Shown piece after piece: positions 1 to 8,499 of a stretch of DNA of 64,000 nt. Where the stretch lies: positions 1,582,501 to 1,646,500 of the forward strand of contig NZ_JARUBO010000005.1 in assembly GCF_029626235.1 (NCBI RefSeq), read 5' to 3'. The stretch's first letter is position 1; each line of letters opens with the position of its first letter. The notes below the pieces were generated by a model, which saw only the letters and a program-made list of their open reading frames with translations, did no database searches and had not been told where the DNA came from. The DNA comes from Micromonospora sp. WMMD1120 (lineage in GTDB: Bacteria > Actinomycetota > Actinomycetes > Mycobacteriales > Micromonosporaceae). Both the position numbers and the translations under genes were made by a program.

Positions 1-54
1 GGCCTGGGTCACCGTGGCCCGGTGGATCTTCGACTTGAGCATGGTCCGCAGCAT
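1..54 (-). CDS. panD: Aspartate 1-decarboxylase, 5' end only
   Basis: Only the first 18 codons are in the window, starting at an ATG at 54 and reading leftward off the edge. The peptide MLRTMLKSKIHRATVTQA is the characteristic start of PanD proenzymes; the self-processing Gly-Ser site lies outside the window. PanD makes beta-alanine for pantothenate synthesis. It follows panC on the same strand with a 45-bp gap that contains a GAAAGG ribosome-site candidate, so the two are probably co-transcribed, as in many actinobacteria. Confidence 0.9.
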   Translation of the reverse strand, partial: MLRTMLKSKIHRATVTQA

Positions 55-99
55 CGGATTGGCCTTTCGGTGGGGTGGTGGAAGAGTGGCGCGGCCGGG

Positions 100-948
100 T
101 CAGGGACGCGGGGCGAGGTGGATCGCCGCGTTGTCGATCAACCGGGTGGCGCCGACCCACGCCGCGATCACCAGTCGGGCCGGCCCGGACACCGGCCCCG
201 GCTCCAGGTCGGGATCGGTCAGCACCAGGTAGTCGAGGCGGGCGCCGGGCGTACCGGCGCCGAACGCGGCGTGCGCGGCGGTCAGCACCGCCCCCGCGTC
301 CGCGCCGTCGTCGGCGGCCCGCGCCCCGGCCCGCAACGCGGCGGACAGACTCAACGCGGCGGCCCGCTCCGGCTCGCTCAGGTAACGGTTACGGCTGGAG
401 AGCGCCAGTCCGTCCGGCTCCCGGACCGTCGGTACGCCAACCACCTCGACCGGCACGTCCAGGTCACGGGTCATCCGCCGGACCAGGGTGAGCTGCTGGT
501 AGTCCTTCTCGCCGAAGAACGTGAGGTCCGGCCGGGTGAGCTGGAGCAGCTTCAGGACAACCGTCAGCACCCCGTGGAAGAAGCCGGGACGGCTGGCCCC
601 CTCCAACTCCGCGCCGAGCGGACCCGGGTCGAGGCGTACCCGGGGCTGGCCGTCCGGGTACATGTCCGCCACCGACGGGGCGAAGACCACGTCGGCGCCG
701 GCCCGCCGGCACACCTCCAGGTCCGCGTCGAGCGTTCGTGGGTAGCGGTCGAAGTCCTCGTTCGGCCCGAACTGCAACGGGTTCACGAAGATGGTCACCA
801 GCAGGTGGTCGGCCCGTTCCCGGGCCGCGCGCAGCAACGTCTCGTGCCCGGAGTGCAGCGCGCCCATGGTCATCACCACCCCGACCGTGCCCTTCAGCCC
901 GGCCCGGGCCTCGGCCAACTCGGCGCGGGTGTGCACCACCTGGATCAT
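100..948 (-). CDS. panC: Pantothenate synthetase
   Basis: This 282-aa protein has normal PanC length and should ligate pantoate and beta-alanine with ATP in the cytoplasm. The HIGH-like nucleotide-binding motif MGALHSGH is at residues 28-35, [10 protein letters not shown] at about 143-152, and the KMSKS-like [10 protein letters not shown] near 181-190. The ATG at 948 is preceded by GAGGTGG, a ribosome-binding site that abuts the end of a 59-bp tandem repeat separating panC from the upstream DUF2520 gene. panD follows directly. The order DUF2520-panC-panD is conserved in M. tuberculosis (Rv3603c-Rv3601c), which supports operon function in CoA precursor supply. Confidence 0.97.
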   Translation of the reverse strand: MIQVVHTRAELAEARAGLKGTVGVVMTMGALHSGHETLLRAARERADHLLVTIFVNPLQFGPNEDFDRYPRTLDADLEVCRRAGADVVFAPSVADMYPDGQPRVRLDPGPLGAELEGASRPGFFHGVLTVVLKLLQLTRPDLTFFGEKDYQQLTLVRRMTRDLDVPVEVVGVPTVREPDGLALSSRNRYLSEPERAAALSLSAALRAGARAADDGADAGAVLTAAHAAFGAGTPGARLDYLVLTDPDLEPGPVSGPARLVIAAWVGATRLIDNAAIHLAPRP

Positions 949-953
949 GCCGC

Positions 954-1071
954 CACCTCGGTTCGCGACTGCGGGGCTCGCAGGACCGGCTCACTCCTCG
1001 CGCTCACAGCGACACCTCGGTTCGCGACTGCGGGGCTCGCAGGACCGGCTCACTCCTCGCGCTCACAGCGA
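954..1071 (-). repeat. 59-bp perfect tandem duplication at the DUF2520/panC junction
   Basis: Two identical 59-bp units occupy 954-1012 and 1013-1071. On the minus strand each unit carries the sense codons and TGA that end the DUF2520 gene, then a core starting TGTGAGCGCGAGGAGTGAGC and ending in AGCCCCGCAGTCGCGAAC, then GAGGTG. The last GAGGTG forms the panC ribosome site. Each unit contains the small hairpin TGCG-AGCCC-CGCA. Related cores occur at 57814-57861 and 30734-30820. The duplication looks like slippage between the flanking GAGGTG motifs. Confidence 0.95.
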
Positions 1072-2025
1072 CACCTCCCGACCGCTGTCGGCCAGCACAC
1101 CGAGCAGCGACTGCGCGTCCACCGGGCGCAGCCGGCCGGCGGCGATGGCCCGGTCCGCGGTACGACGCGCCAGCGCCAGGTACGCCGGGACGGACTCGGG
1201 CGCGGTGGCCGCCAACCGGGCCAAATGCCGCCGTACGGTCCCGGCGTCGCCACGGGAGACCGGACCGGTCAGCGCGTCGTCGCCGAGGCGCAGCGCGTTC
1301 TCCAGGGCGGCGCGCAGCAACGGGGCGAGGACCTTCTCCGGCCGGGACACCCCGGCGTCGCGCAACCTGTCGGTCGCCTCGTTGACCAGGGTCACCAGGT
1401 GGTTGGCGCCATGGGCCAGCGCGGCGTGGTACAGCTGACGATCCGACTCGGCCACCCACTCGGGCACGCCACCCAGGTCGGCGACCAACCGGGCGGCGAG
1501 CGGGCGCAACTCCGCCGGAGCGGTCACCCCGTACGAGATGCCGTCCAGACGGACGAGGTCGTCGGGCGTACCGGTGAAGGTCATCGCGGGGTGCAGAGCC
1601 AGCGGTCGGGCACCGGCCGCGACGGCCGCCCCCAGCACGGCGAGGCCGTGCGCTCCGGAGGTGTGCGCGACGATCTGACCCGGCCGCAACGCGCCCTGTT
1701 CCGCGAGGTCGGTCACCAGGTCGGCGAGCCGGTCGTCCGGCACCGCGATCAGCAGCAGGTCGGCGGCGGCGCGGGCCACCGCGACGGCCGGGTGACGGGG
1801 CACCTCGGGCAGCAGCAGGGCGAGGCGGGCACGGCTGGCACCGGAGTCACCGGAGACGGCGACCACGCGGTGCCCGGCGGCGGCGAGCGCGGCTCCCAGC
1901 ACGGCTCCGACCCGACCGGAGCCGACGACACCGACGGTGAGCAGGCGGGAGGTGGGAACGGCGCGATCCCGCGACGCGGCGGGCCCCGAGGGGGCGGCCG
2001 GGCGCGGGCGCAACGGTGCGCTCAT
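1063..2025 (-). CDS. Rossmann-like/DUF2520 domain protein
   Basis: The product is 320 aa from the ATG at 2025. An N-terminal NAD(P)-binding Rossmann fold is indicated by GSGRVG at residues 35-40 after a disordered 30-residue leader. The C-terminal half is helical, as in 6-phosphogluconate/ketopantoate reductase-like folds (DUF2520). The family is widespread and sits next to panC in actinobacteria (Rv3603c position), and a role around pantoate has been suggested from context, but its reaction is not known to me. The stop codon lies inside the first unit of the 59-bp tandem repeat, so the C-terminal Glu-Val-Ser-Leu is encoded by repeat sequence. The gene is divergent from the methyltransferase at 2287. 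Confidence 0.88.
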   Translation of the reverse strand: MSAPLRPRPAAPSGPAASRDRAVPTSRLLTVGVVGSGRVGAVLGAALAAAGHRVVAVSGDSGASRARLALLLPEVPRHPAVAVARAAADLLLIAVPDDRLADLVTDLAEQGALRPGQIVAHTSGAHGLAVLGAAVAAGARPLALHPAMTFTGTPDDLVRLDGISYGVTAPAELRPLAARLVADLGGVPEWVAESDRQLYHAALAHGANHLVTLVNEATDRLRDAGVSRPEKVLAPLLRAALENALRLGDDALTGPVSRGDAGTVRRHLARLAATAPESVPAYLALARRTADRAIAAGRLRPVDAQSLLGVLADSGREVSL

Positions 2026-2159
2026 GGCGTTGATCCAGTCCTCGAGCAGGGGTACCGGTCGATCGCAAGTATGCGCCCGGCGCACCGAACCGGGACAAGC
2101 ATGTGTGAAAACCTTCACCACCCCGGCAACACCCCGCCCGCACCCCCGCCACCCCGCGT

Positions 2160-2228
2160 CGATCTTGCACGTTCTGTCGGTGATATGCGTTGAATATTCC
2201 TTATGTCGCGACAGCAACTGCAAGATCG
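2160..2228. repeat. 69-bp imperfect inverted repeat in divergent intergenic region
   Basis: The arms CGATCTTGCA (2160-2169) and TGCAAGATCG (2219-2228) are perfect complements. Pairing extends inward imperfectly to about 20 bp (17/20). The AT-rich loop around TGAATATTCC is unusual for this genome. The element fills much of the 261-bp gap (2026-2286) between two divergent genes, so it overlaps their promoter region. It could be a REP/MITE-like element or a cruciform regulatory site. I cannot place -10/-35 boxes with confidence. Confidence 0.7.
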
Positions 2229-2286
2229 CCGGGTTGGGCTGCCGTAGGGTCGGCACGGTGACGCACGTGGAACGCGGAACGAACTG

Positions 2287-3522
2287 ATGCCGATCCGGTG
2301 GCGGGACGCGATGAGCGGGGCCCTCTACGGGGCGGGCGGCTTCTTTGTCGCCGGCACCGGGCCGGCAGACCACTTCCGCACCAGCGTGCACGCCTCGCCG
2401 GCCTTCGCCACCGCGCTGCTACGCCTGCTCACCCAGGTCGACAGGGCCCTCGGGCACCCGTCCCGGCTCGACGTGGTCGACGTGGGCGCGGGGCGCGGTG
2501 AGCTGCTGCTGGCGCTCACCGGGCTTGCGGTCGGGGTTTCCGGGGAGCCCGCCCACTCCGGGCGGTCAGGCTTCATCCCTCCGTGGTCGGGCTCCCCGGA
2601 AACCCCGACTCCCACGACCTCCGCCCGCCTGTCACTCGCCGAGCGGGTCCGCTTCACAGCCGTGGAGTACGCGCCCCGCCCCGAGAACCTGCCCCAAAAG
2701 ATCAACTGGACCGCCGAGATCCCGGACGGAATCACCGGACTGCTGATCGCCACCGAGTGGTTGGACAACGTCCCCCTCGACACAGCCGTGCACACCGAAG
2801 CCGGCTGGCGCTACCTGCTGGTCGACCCGGAGACCGGCGCGGAGACCATAGGCGAACACGTCACCGCCGAAGATCACGACTGGTTAGCCAGGTGGTGGCC
2901 CCACACCTCGACAGCCGCGAACAGCGACCGCACCGCACCCTCGACCGCCCCGGACACGACAAGCGGAAGCGAGTCGGGTTTCGGGGCAGCCCGGCCGGCG
3001 CAGGGATCGAGCCTGACCGCCCGGAGCCGGTCGGACTGCCCCGAAACCCCCCACCGCCACCACCGCGCGGAGATAGGCCGGACCAGGGATGAAGCCTGGG
3101 CGAGTGCCGTGCAGAAGATGGAACGCGGGCTCGCGGTCGCGGTGGACTACGGGCACCTGAGAGCAGGTCGCCCGGTGGACGGGACGCTGACCGGTTACCG
3201 GGACGGGCGGCAGGTGCACCCGATTCCGGACGGGTCGAGTGATGTGACAGCCCACGTCGCCATGGACTCGGTCGCCTCCGCCGGCGCCGCGGTCGCCCGG
3301 TGCGCGTACTCCCTGGTCTCGCAGCGGAAGGCGCTGCGGGCGCTCGGGGCCGACGGCGGGCGACCGCCGCTGAGCCTGGCCGGCACCGACCCGGCCGGCT
3401 ACGTGCGGGCGCTGGCTGCTGCCTCGACGGTGGCCGAGCTGACCGACCCGGCCGGGCTCGGCGGGCACTGGTGGCTGCGCCAGCCGGTCGGCATCCCGCC
3501 CGAGCCGCCCGTGGCACGATGA
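2287..3522 (+). CDS. MidA/NDUFAF7-family SAM-dependent methyltransferase with two repeat insertions
   Basis: This 411-aa protein has the MidA (DUF185) layout: SAM-binding [14 protein letters not shown] at residues 64-77, the post-strand motif [11 protein letters not shown] at about 155-165, and DVTAHV at about 319-324, typical of the family. NDUFAF7, the mitochondrial member, symmetrically dimethylates an arginine of the complex I 49-kDa subunit (NuoD homologue). Here the gene overlaps nuoD by ATGA, so NuoD is the obvious predicted substrate. Residues about 82-108 and 229-255 are encoded by two copies of a palindromic repeat of about 80 bp. These stretches are Ser/Pro/Gly-rich and probably form surface loops. 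The ATG at 2287 was chosen; 2311 is an alternative start. Confidence 0.85.
   Translation: MPIRWRDAMSGALYGAGGFFVAGTGPADHFRTSVHASPAFATALLRLLTQVDRALGHPSRLDVVDVGAGRGELLLALTGLAVGVSGEPAHSGRSGFIPPWSGSPETPTPTTSARLSLAERVRFTAVEYAPRPENLPQKINWTAEIPDGITGLLIATEWLDNVPLDTAVHTEAGWRYLLVDPETGAETIGEHVTAEDHDWLARWWPHTSTAANSDRTAPSTAPDTTSGSESGFGAARPAQGSSLTARSRSDCPETPHRHHRAEIGRTRDEAWASAVQKMERGLAVAVDYGHLRAGRPVDGTLTGYRDGRQVHPIPDGSSDVTAHVAMDSVASAGAAVARCAYSLVSQRKALRALGADGGRPPLSLAGTDPAGYVRALAAASTVAELTDPAGLGGHWWLRQPVGIPPEPPVAR
2530..2609 (+). repeat. Intragenic palindromic repeat, copy A
   Basis: The 80-bp element has perfect 21-bp arms: GTCGGGGTTTCCGGGGAGCC plus C at 2530-2550, and its exact complement at 2589-2609. The asymmetric centre contains CTCCGGGCGGTCAGGCT and ATCCCT. 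It lies within the methyltransferase gene, in frame, adding about 27 residues. Copy B in the same gene is the same element in the opposite orientation. Confidence 0.93.
2973..3050 (-). repeat. Intragenic palindromic repeat, copy B (inverted)
   Basis: The arms GGGTTTCGGGGCAGCCC (2976-2992) and GGACTGCCCCGAAACCC (3033-3049) pair with one mismatch. Read on the minus strand, the centre again contains CTCCGGGCGGTCAGGCT and ATCCCT, so this is copy A inserted in reverse orientation with moderate divergence. The reading frame stays open through it. Confidence 0.9.
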
Positions 3523-4706
3523 CGGGCATGACCACCGACGCCGGGGACCTCCGTGAACTGACCGTCGGCACCGGGGCCGGCCTGGTCGCCGGCACCAGCG
3601 ACCAGCCGCTCGGCACCGACATGGTGCTGAACATCGGCCCGCAGCACCCCTCCACGCACGGTGTGCTGCGGCTGAAGCTGGTGCTGGACGGCGAGCGGGT
3701 GGTCTCCTGCGAGCCGATCGTCGGCTACATGCACCGGGGCGCGGAGAAGCTCTTCGAGGTACGCGACTACCGGCAGATCATCGTGCTGGCCAACCGGCAC
3801 GACTGGCTCTCGGCCTTCGCCAACGAGCTGGGTGTGGTGCTCGCCGTGGAACGCCTGATGGGCATGGAGGTGCCGGAGCGGGCCACCTGGCTGCGGATGG
3901 CGCTCGCGGAGCTGAACCGGGTGCTCAACCACCTGATGTTCCTCGGCTCGTACCCGTTGGAGATCGGGGCGATCACACCGATCTTCTATGCGTTCCGGGA
4001 GCGGGAGACCATCCAGGCGGTGATGGAGGAGGTCTCCGGCGGCCGGATCCACTACATGTTCAACCGGGTTGGCGGCCTCAAGGAGGAGGTGCCGGCCGGC
4101 TGGACCGGCCGGGCGCGCGCGGCGATCGGCGAGGTGCGTCGGCGGATGCCCGACCTGGATCACCTGATCCGGCGCAACGAGATCTTCCTGGCCCGCACCG
4201 TCGGTGTCGGCGTGCTGTCCGCCGCGGACGCGGCCGCGTTCGGCGCGTCCGGCCCGGTGGCCCGCGCCTCCGGGCTCGATCTGGACCTGCGCCGCGACGA
4301 CCCCTACCTGGCCTACGACGAGTTGAACGTGCCGGTGGTCACCCGCACCGCCGGGGACTGCCACGCCCGCTTCGAGGTGCTGCTCGACCAGGTGTACGCG
4401 TCACTGGACCTCGCCGAGCAGTGCCTGGACCGGGTGGACCGGCTGACCGGGCCGATCAACACCCGGCTGCCGAAGGTGCTCAAGGCGCCGGAGGGCCACA
4501 CGTACGCCTGGACGGAGAACCCGCTCGGCATCAACGGCTACTACCTGGTGTCCCGGGGGGAGAAGACACCGTGGCGGTTGAAGTTGCGCACCGCGTCGTA
4601 CGCGAACGTGCAGGCGCTGGCCACCCTGCTCCCCGGCTGCCTGGTCCCGGACCTGATCGCGATCCTCGGCTCGATGTTCTTCGTGGTCGGCGACATCGAC
4701 AAGTGA
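3519..4706 (+). CDS. nuoD: NADH-quinone oxidoreductase subunit D (orphan)
   Basis: The 395-aa product is homologous to the complex I 49-kDa subunit, part of the quinone-binding chamber of the peripheral arm. Visible signatures are [15 protein letters not shown] at residues 38-52, [17 protein letters not shown] at about 64-80, and the C-terminal region ending GDIDK, where most NuoD proteins end in GDVDR. Arg73 in MHRG matches the arginine that NDUFAF7 dimethylates in mitochondrial NDUFS2. The start at 3519 overlaps the methyltransferase stop (ATGA), so translation is probably coupled; an in-frame ATG at 3528 is possible. No other nuo gene is nearby. It may be a second NuoD paralogue or a separated member of the main operon. 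Confidence 0.9.
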   Translation: MTGMTTDAGDLRELTVGTGAGLVAGTSDQPLGTDMVLNIGPQHPSTHGVLRLKLVLDGERVVSCEPIVGYMHRGAEKLFEVRDYRQIIVLANRHDWLSAFANELGVVLAVERLMGMEVPERATWLRMALAELNRVLNHLMFLGSYPLEIGAITPIFYAFRERETIQAVMEEVSGGRIHYMFNRVGGLKEEVPAGWTGRARAAIGEVRRRMPDLDHLIRRNEIFLARTVGVGVLSAADAAAFGASGPVARASGLDLDLRRDDPYLAYDELNVPVVTRTAGDCHARFEVLLDQVYASLDLAEQCLDRVDRLTGPINTRLPKVLKAPEGHTYAWTENPLGINGYYLVSRGEKTPWRLKLRTASYANVQALATLLPGCLVPDLIAILGSMFFVVGDIDK

Positions 4707-4732
4707 CGCGGGCCGCCTGACCCGTCACCGAG

Positions 4733-4804
4733 AGCGGCCCGTCTCCCGTCAGCGCCAGCGGGCCGTCTCCCGTCAGCGCCAGCGGCCCGTCTCCCGTCAG
4801 CGCC
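4733..4804. repeat. Three 24-bp tandem repeats at a 3' end
   Basis: Units at 4733-4756, 4757-4780 and 4781-4804 read AGCGGCCCGTCTCCCGTCAG then CGCC, with one C/G difference in the middle unit. On the minus strand each unit repeats the last codons Arg-Trp-Arg and the TGA of the membrane-protein gene ending at 4797. The gene's terminus is thus present in one functional and two downstream non-coding copies, in the convergent gap with nuoD. Confidence 0.93.
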
Positions 4805-6440
4805 AGCGGTCGGTCGGCGAGGCGCCGCCGGCACGCGGCGCGTCGTCCCGGGGCGGGTAGCCGTAACGCTCCTCGACCCGACGCCTACCGACCCGGTCCG
4901 GCGCGGGTTCGGCCTGGCCGCGCTGACGCGGCGGGCGCCACTCGTCCGGCACCGGCACCCCGCCCCTCGGCAGCGCCGGTCGGCCCGCCGGCTCGTCCCG
5001 GTACGACTCGCGCTCCCCGTACCGGCCGCCGCCCTCGTAACGACCGTCGTCCTCGTGCCGGCGCGGCTCCTCGTGCCGGACGGTGGCCCAGCGGTCGGCG
5101 ACCCGGTACTCGGTGCCGGAGGCGTCGGCGTGCACCTCGGCCCGGCGTTCACCGACCCGCATCTCGTGGCCGTTCTCGTCGTCCCGGACGGCGGCCCACC
5201 GGTCGCCGGCCCGCAACTGCGACCAGTACTCGCCGGTGTCGTCGGCCCGCAACGGCGGCCCGGCCTGCGGCGCCGAGGCGCCCGCCCGATCACGCCGCTC
5301 CGACCAGCCACGATCGTCCGGTCCATCCCACGACCGCTCCGGCGGGCGCGGTGACCTGGCCGTCGACCCGCGCTCGTCGGGTTGGGCGTACGCGTCGCGC
5401 GGATCGGTCCACTCCGGCTCGTCGGCCCCGTACCGCGGGTCACGGCCCGACCCGTCCCGCGCGGCGCTCCACTCCGACTGGCCACCCCGGGTCGCCTGCT
5501 GCGCACCCCGGGCGCGGTCGTCGCCGGCCCCGGCCCGGTCGTCGCCGTAGCCGCCCGCGGGGCGGTCGTCGCCGTAGCCGGCTCGGGGACGCTCCTCCGC
5601 ACCGCCGCCCCTCGTCCACTCCTGCGCCGGCGGGGTCCACTGACCGGTGTACCGGCCGCCGTAGTGTCCGGCCGGCTCGGGCGTGCCACCATCCACCACC
5701 GTGTGCCGGGTGGTGACGTGCACGGTCTCGGTGTGCCGGACCACGCCGGGTCGGTGCGCCGATTCCGGGCGGGCGGCCCCGTACGCGGTGCCGGCCGGTC
5801 GTCCCGCGCCGTACGTCCCGGCGGGCGCCGACTGCTCGGCGGCCTCCCACGCGTACGCCGGCTCGTCGTCGTCCTCGTTCCCGGAGCGACCCCACCGGGA
5901 CGCCTCGTCGGGACCCGGACCCGACACCCGGGCCCGGCCCGCCGGTGCGTCGACCGGCGCCGAGACCCGGCTGCGGGCCACCGGCGCGTCGTCGGTCGGC
6001 GGCTCGGCGGGCACCCGGGCCCGACCGGCGCCGGGTGGGTCGGCGCTCGCGGCACCGGCGAGGGCGGCGCTGCTGGCGTCGAGTCGACGACTCAGCGCGG
6101 CGACGCCCTCCTGGGCCCGTTGCGCCTGGTCGAGCGCCTGATTGCCACGCTGGGCGGCGGCCACGATCTCGCTGCGCAGCTCCCGGCGCAGCCCTTCGAT
6201 CTCGTCCAGCAGCTCGTCGGCCCGCGCCGCGTCGCCCTCGCCGTCGGGTCGCAGCGCGATGGACAGGCCGATCAGCACCACCGCGAGAATGGCGAGCACC
6301 GCGGCGAAGCGCAGCGGACCGTTGCCGTCGGCGACCAGCAGGATCAGCGCCGCCACCGGGGCCAGACCCACACCCGCCCAGAAGAGCATGGTCAGCAGTG
6401 GTGGTTGACGCCGGACGTCAGGGGTGGCCGGGGCTGGCAT
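4797..6440 (-). CDS. Two-helix membrane protein with Arg/Glu-rich low-complexity tail
   Basis: The 547-aa product has two N-terminal hydrophobic segments (about residues 14-37 and 43-64), then a predicted coiled coil (about 70-125, heptad-like Leu/Ala with ELLDEIEGLRRELRSEI). About 420 charged, Gly/Pro-rich residues follow, probably disordered. Within the tail, imperfect units around DRWAAVRDDENG, GERRAEVHADASG and DRWATVRHEE repeat at about 15-18 residues. The N-terminal region resembles DUF6779-type actinobacterial proteins (the Rv3604c position between DUF3180 and DUF2520 in M. tuberculosis), but I am not certain. Function is unknown; the tail may be a cytoplasmic scaffold. The 3' end is duplicated in the 24-bp tandem repeats. 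Confidence 0.75.
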   Translation of the reverse strand: MPAPATPDVRRQPPLLTMLFWAGVGLAPVAALILLVADGNGPLRFAAVLAILAVVLIGLSIALRPDGEGDAARADELLDEIEGLRRELRSEIVAAAQRGNQALDQAQRAQEGVAALSRRLDASSAALAGAASADPPGAGRARVPAEPPTDDAPVARSRVSAPVDAPAGRARVSGPGPDEASRWGRSGNEDDDEPAYAWEAAEQSAPAGTYGAGRPAGTAYGAARPESAHRPGVVRHTETVHVTTRHTVVDGGTPEPAGHYGGRYTGQWTPPAQEWTRGGGAEERPRAGYGDDRPAGGYGDDRAGAGDDRARGAQQATRGGQSEWSAARDGSGRDPRYGADEPEWTDPRDAYAQPDERGSTARSPRPPERSWDGPDDRGWSERRDRAGASAPQAGPPLRADDTGEYWSQLRAGDRWAAVRDDENGHEMRVGERRAEVHADASGTEYRVADRWATVRHEEPRRHEDDGRYEGGGRYGERESYRDEPAGRPALPRGGVPVPDEWRPPRQRGQAEPAPDRVGRRRVEERYGYPPRDDAPRAGGASPTDRWR

Positions 6441-6494
6441 GGATGTGCAGCCTACCGAGAACCGGCACCGGAGGAAATGGGTCCCCGGACGCGC

Positions 6495-6529
6495 GGACGC
6501 CCCTCGCCCGGTCCGGGCGAGGGGCGTCC
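6495..6529 (-). terminator. Perfect 15-bp hairpin after the betaine-binding gene
   Basis: GGACGCCCCTCGCCC and its exact complement flank the 5-nt loop GGTCC. The hairpin lies 21-55 bp past the stop of the binding-protein gene on its strand. No U-tract follows, as is usual for high-GC actinobacterial terminators. Confidence 0.75.
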
Positions 6530-6549
6530 GTGGCCCGCTCCGAGGGGCC

Positions 6550-7554
6550 TCAGCTGGTGGCGAAGGCGCTGTCCGAGGAGAAGATCAGGCCGACGCTGAT
6601 CGACCCGTCGCGCAGGCCGCTCTTGGTCAGCGGACCGCCCTGGTCGAGCGAGGAGAACTTGCCCACCGACAGCCCGTAGGTCTTCTCCAGACCCGGCTTG
6701 CAGAACGGGCGCTGCTCGCACTCCGGCGGGCCGCCCAGCACCGTGGCGCTGCCGGAGCACTTGGCGGCCAGCTCGGAGAGGGTCCGCACGCCGTACTTGT
6801 CGGCGAAGGCCTGGGTCACCGCGAAGGCGTTCTGGTCCTGCGCGGCGGCCGGAGCGCCGAAGGTGATGCCGACCTTGTCGCCCTGGGCCTTCAGCGCGGT
6901 CACCGTCGTGTTGATGTCCGGCGAGGAGACCGGCTGGGCGTTCTGACCGTTGGCCTTCGTGTTGAGGAACTCGGCCATCGTCGCCGCGTACTCCGGGACG
7001 ACCTGGACCTCGCCCTTCTCCAGGGCGGGCTCGTAGAGCTCCCGGTTGCCGATCTGCTGCACCTTGACCTGGTAGCCGGCGGCGGTGAGCGCGATCCGGT
7101 ACAGCTCGCCGAGGATCTGGCTCTCGGCGAAGTTGCCGGCGCCGACGGTGATGTCACCGCCGGGGCCCTTGGCGATGCCGGCCGTCAGGTTGTTGGCGGA
7201 CGCGAACTCCTCGGCGGCCACCTTGGCGGTCTTGCGCTCGTCGTTCACCGCCTTGTTGAGCTGGATCAGCTTCGGGGTGTCGAGCGCCGCGGAGACCTTG
7301 TCCAGCGCGGCGATCAGCTGCGGGTTGGCCGCCTTGCTGTTGACGGCGGGAATGACGTTGTCGGAGTTCTGCAGCTTCTTGTCGTCCTGCAACGCGATGA
7401 GCTGCTGCCCGGCGACCGGCGCGCACCCGGCGCCGGAGGCGTTCGGCTCGGGTGCGTCGGTGCCGGACGAGCCGGCGTCACCGCAACCGGTGAGAAGTGC
7501 TGCTCCGGCGATGGCGCTGACCGCCCCGATCGCCAGACGTGTACGTGCGCGCAT
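6550..7554 (-). CDS. Glycine betaine/choline-type ABC transporter substrate-binding lipoprotein
   Basis: The 334-aa lipoprotein belongs to the OpuAC/ProX/OsmF family. The signal peptide MRARTRLAIGAVSAIAGAAL ends in the lipobox LTGC, predicting lipid attachment at the Cys and a position outside the membrane. The mature part includes GDITVGAGNFAESQILGEL, typical of the family's N-lobe, and VVPEYAATMAEFLN. The ATG at 7554 was chosen because it places the signal peptide at the N-terminus and has GGAAGGCGG upstream. It follows two permease genes on the same strand, with a 204-bp gap (7555-7758) in which I see no gene. It should capture a quaternary-amine osmolyte; the exact ligand cannot be read from sequence. 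Confidence 0.92.
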   Translation of the reverse strand: MRARTRLAIGAVSAIAGAALLTGCGDAGSSGTDAPEPNASGAGCAPVAGQQLIALQDDKKLQNSDNVIPAVNSKAANPQLIAALDKVSAALDTPKLIQLNKAVNDERKTAKVAAEEFASANNLTAGIAKGPGGDITVGAGNFAESQILGELYRIALTAAGYQVKVQQIGNRELYEPALEKGEVQVVPEYAATMAEFLNTKANGQNAQPVSSPDINTTVTALKAQGDKVGITFGAPAAAQDQNAFAVTQAFADKYGVRTLSELAAKCSGSATVLGGPPECEQRPFCKPGLEKTYGLSVGKFSSLDQGGPLTKSGLRDGSISVGLIFSSDSAFATS

Positions 7555-7758
7555 GTGCCGCCCGCCTTCCGTGTCCCGGCGCGACCCGTCTCGGGCCGGC
7601 CGCGTGTCCGACGGGCGATCCTGACTCTTGGCCGCCCGCGAATATCCACCCAACATGCTCCGCAACCGACCGACAACCTGAGGTGGACTTCGTCACCACA
7701 TCGTCACCGACCGGACCGGCGTGGGCCGTCCGCTCGACGCCGGGCTCACCCGGACGGG

Positions 7759-8499
7759 TCAGGCGTTGCCGGTGGCGTCGGCCGGTCGGGGCCGGCCCAG
7801 ACGTTGCCGTCCGCGCCGCAGCGGTCGCGGGGTGACCATTCGTTCGACGCCGCCGAGGACCACCTCGGCGAGCAGGGCCAGGCCGGCCACCAGCACACCG
7901 CCCGCGACGATCTGCCCGCCACCGGCAGCGATGCCCAGACCGAACCCGGTCCGGATGATCTGGCCGAGGCCGCCGCCGTTGACGAACGAGGCGAGCGCCG
8001 CGGTGGCGATCACCTGCACGGCGGCGGTCCGGAATCCGGCCGCGAGATAGGGCACCGCGAGGGGCAGCTCCACCCGGCGCAGCAGTTGACCACCGGACAG
8101 GCCCATGCCGAGGGCCGCGTCCCGGGCCTCCGGGTCCACCTGCCGCACCCCGGTGTACGCGTTCGCCAGCAACGGCGGCACGGCGAAGACCGCCAGCGCC
8201 ACCACCACCGGCGTCTTGCCGAAACCGCTGGCGAACACCACCGGAAGGATGGTCAGCAGCGCCAGCGTGGGGATGGCCAGTGTGGCGTTGGACACCAGCA
8301 CCACAAGGCCGCCGCCCCGACCGATGTGGCCCAGCCAGAGGCCGAGCGGCCAGGCCACCAGGCAGCCGAGCGCCACCGCCAGGGCGGAGATCGTCAGGTG
8401 TTCGCCGAGCCGGTCCAGCAGGCCGCCCGGGTTCGTCCAGTTCAACGGGTCGTTGATCCAGACGACGGCCTGACTGATCGGGTTCTCCACGACTGTCAC
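7759..8499 (-). CDS. Betaine-type ABC transporter permease (second)
   Basis: The 246-aa polytopic protein has about five to six transmembrane helices and the MetI-like/OpuBB permease signature EARDAALGMGLSGGQLLRRVELPLA, where the cytoplasmic EAA loop contacts the ATPase. The GTG at 8499 overlaps the TGA of the preceding permease (GTGA), giving tight coupling. The C-terminal tail is Arg-rich (RPLRRGRQRLGRPR). It should form the membrane channel with the 8496-9182 product, energised by the ATPase encoded divergently at 9212. Confidence 0.92.
   Translation of the reverse strand: MTVVENPISQAVVWINDPLNWTNPGGLLDRLGEHLTISALAVALGCLVAWPLGLWLGHIGRGGGLVVLVSNATLAIPTLALLTILPVVFASGFGKTPVVVALAVFAVPPLLANAYTGVRQVDPEARDAALGMGLSGGQLLRRVELPLAVPYLAAGFRTAAVQVIATAALASFVNGGGLGQIIRTGFGLGIAAGGGQIVAGGVLVAGLALLAEVVLGGVERMVTPRPLRRGRQRLGRPRPADATGNA

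Noticed and set aside
22..2193. 723-codon forward frame opposite panC and the DUF2520 gene
   Set aside because: The reverse-strand genes have clear family motifs; the forward frame has none.
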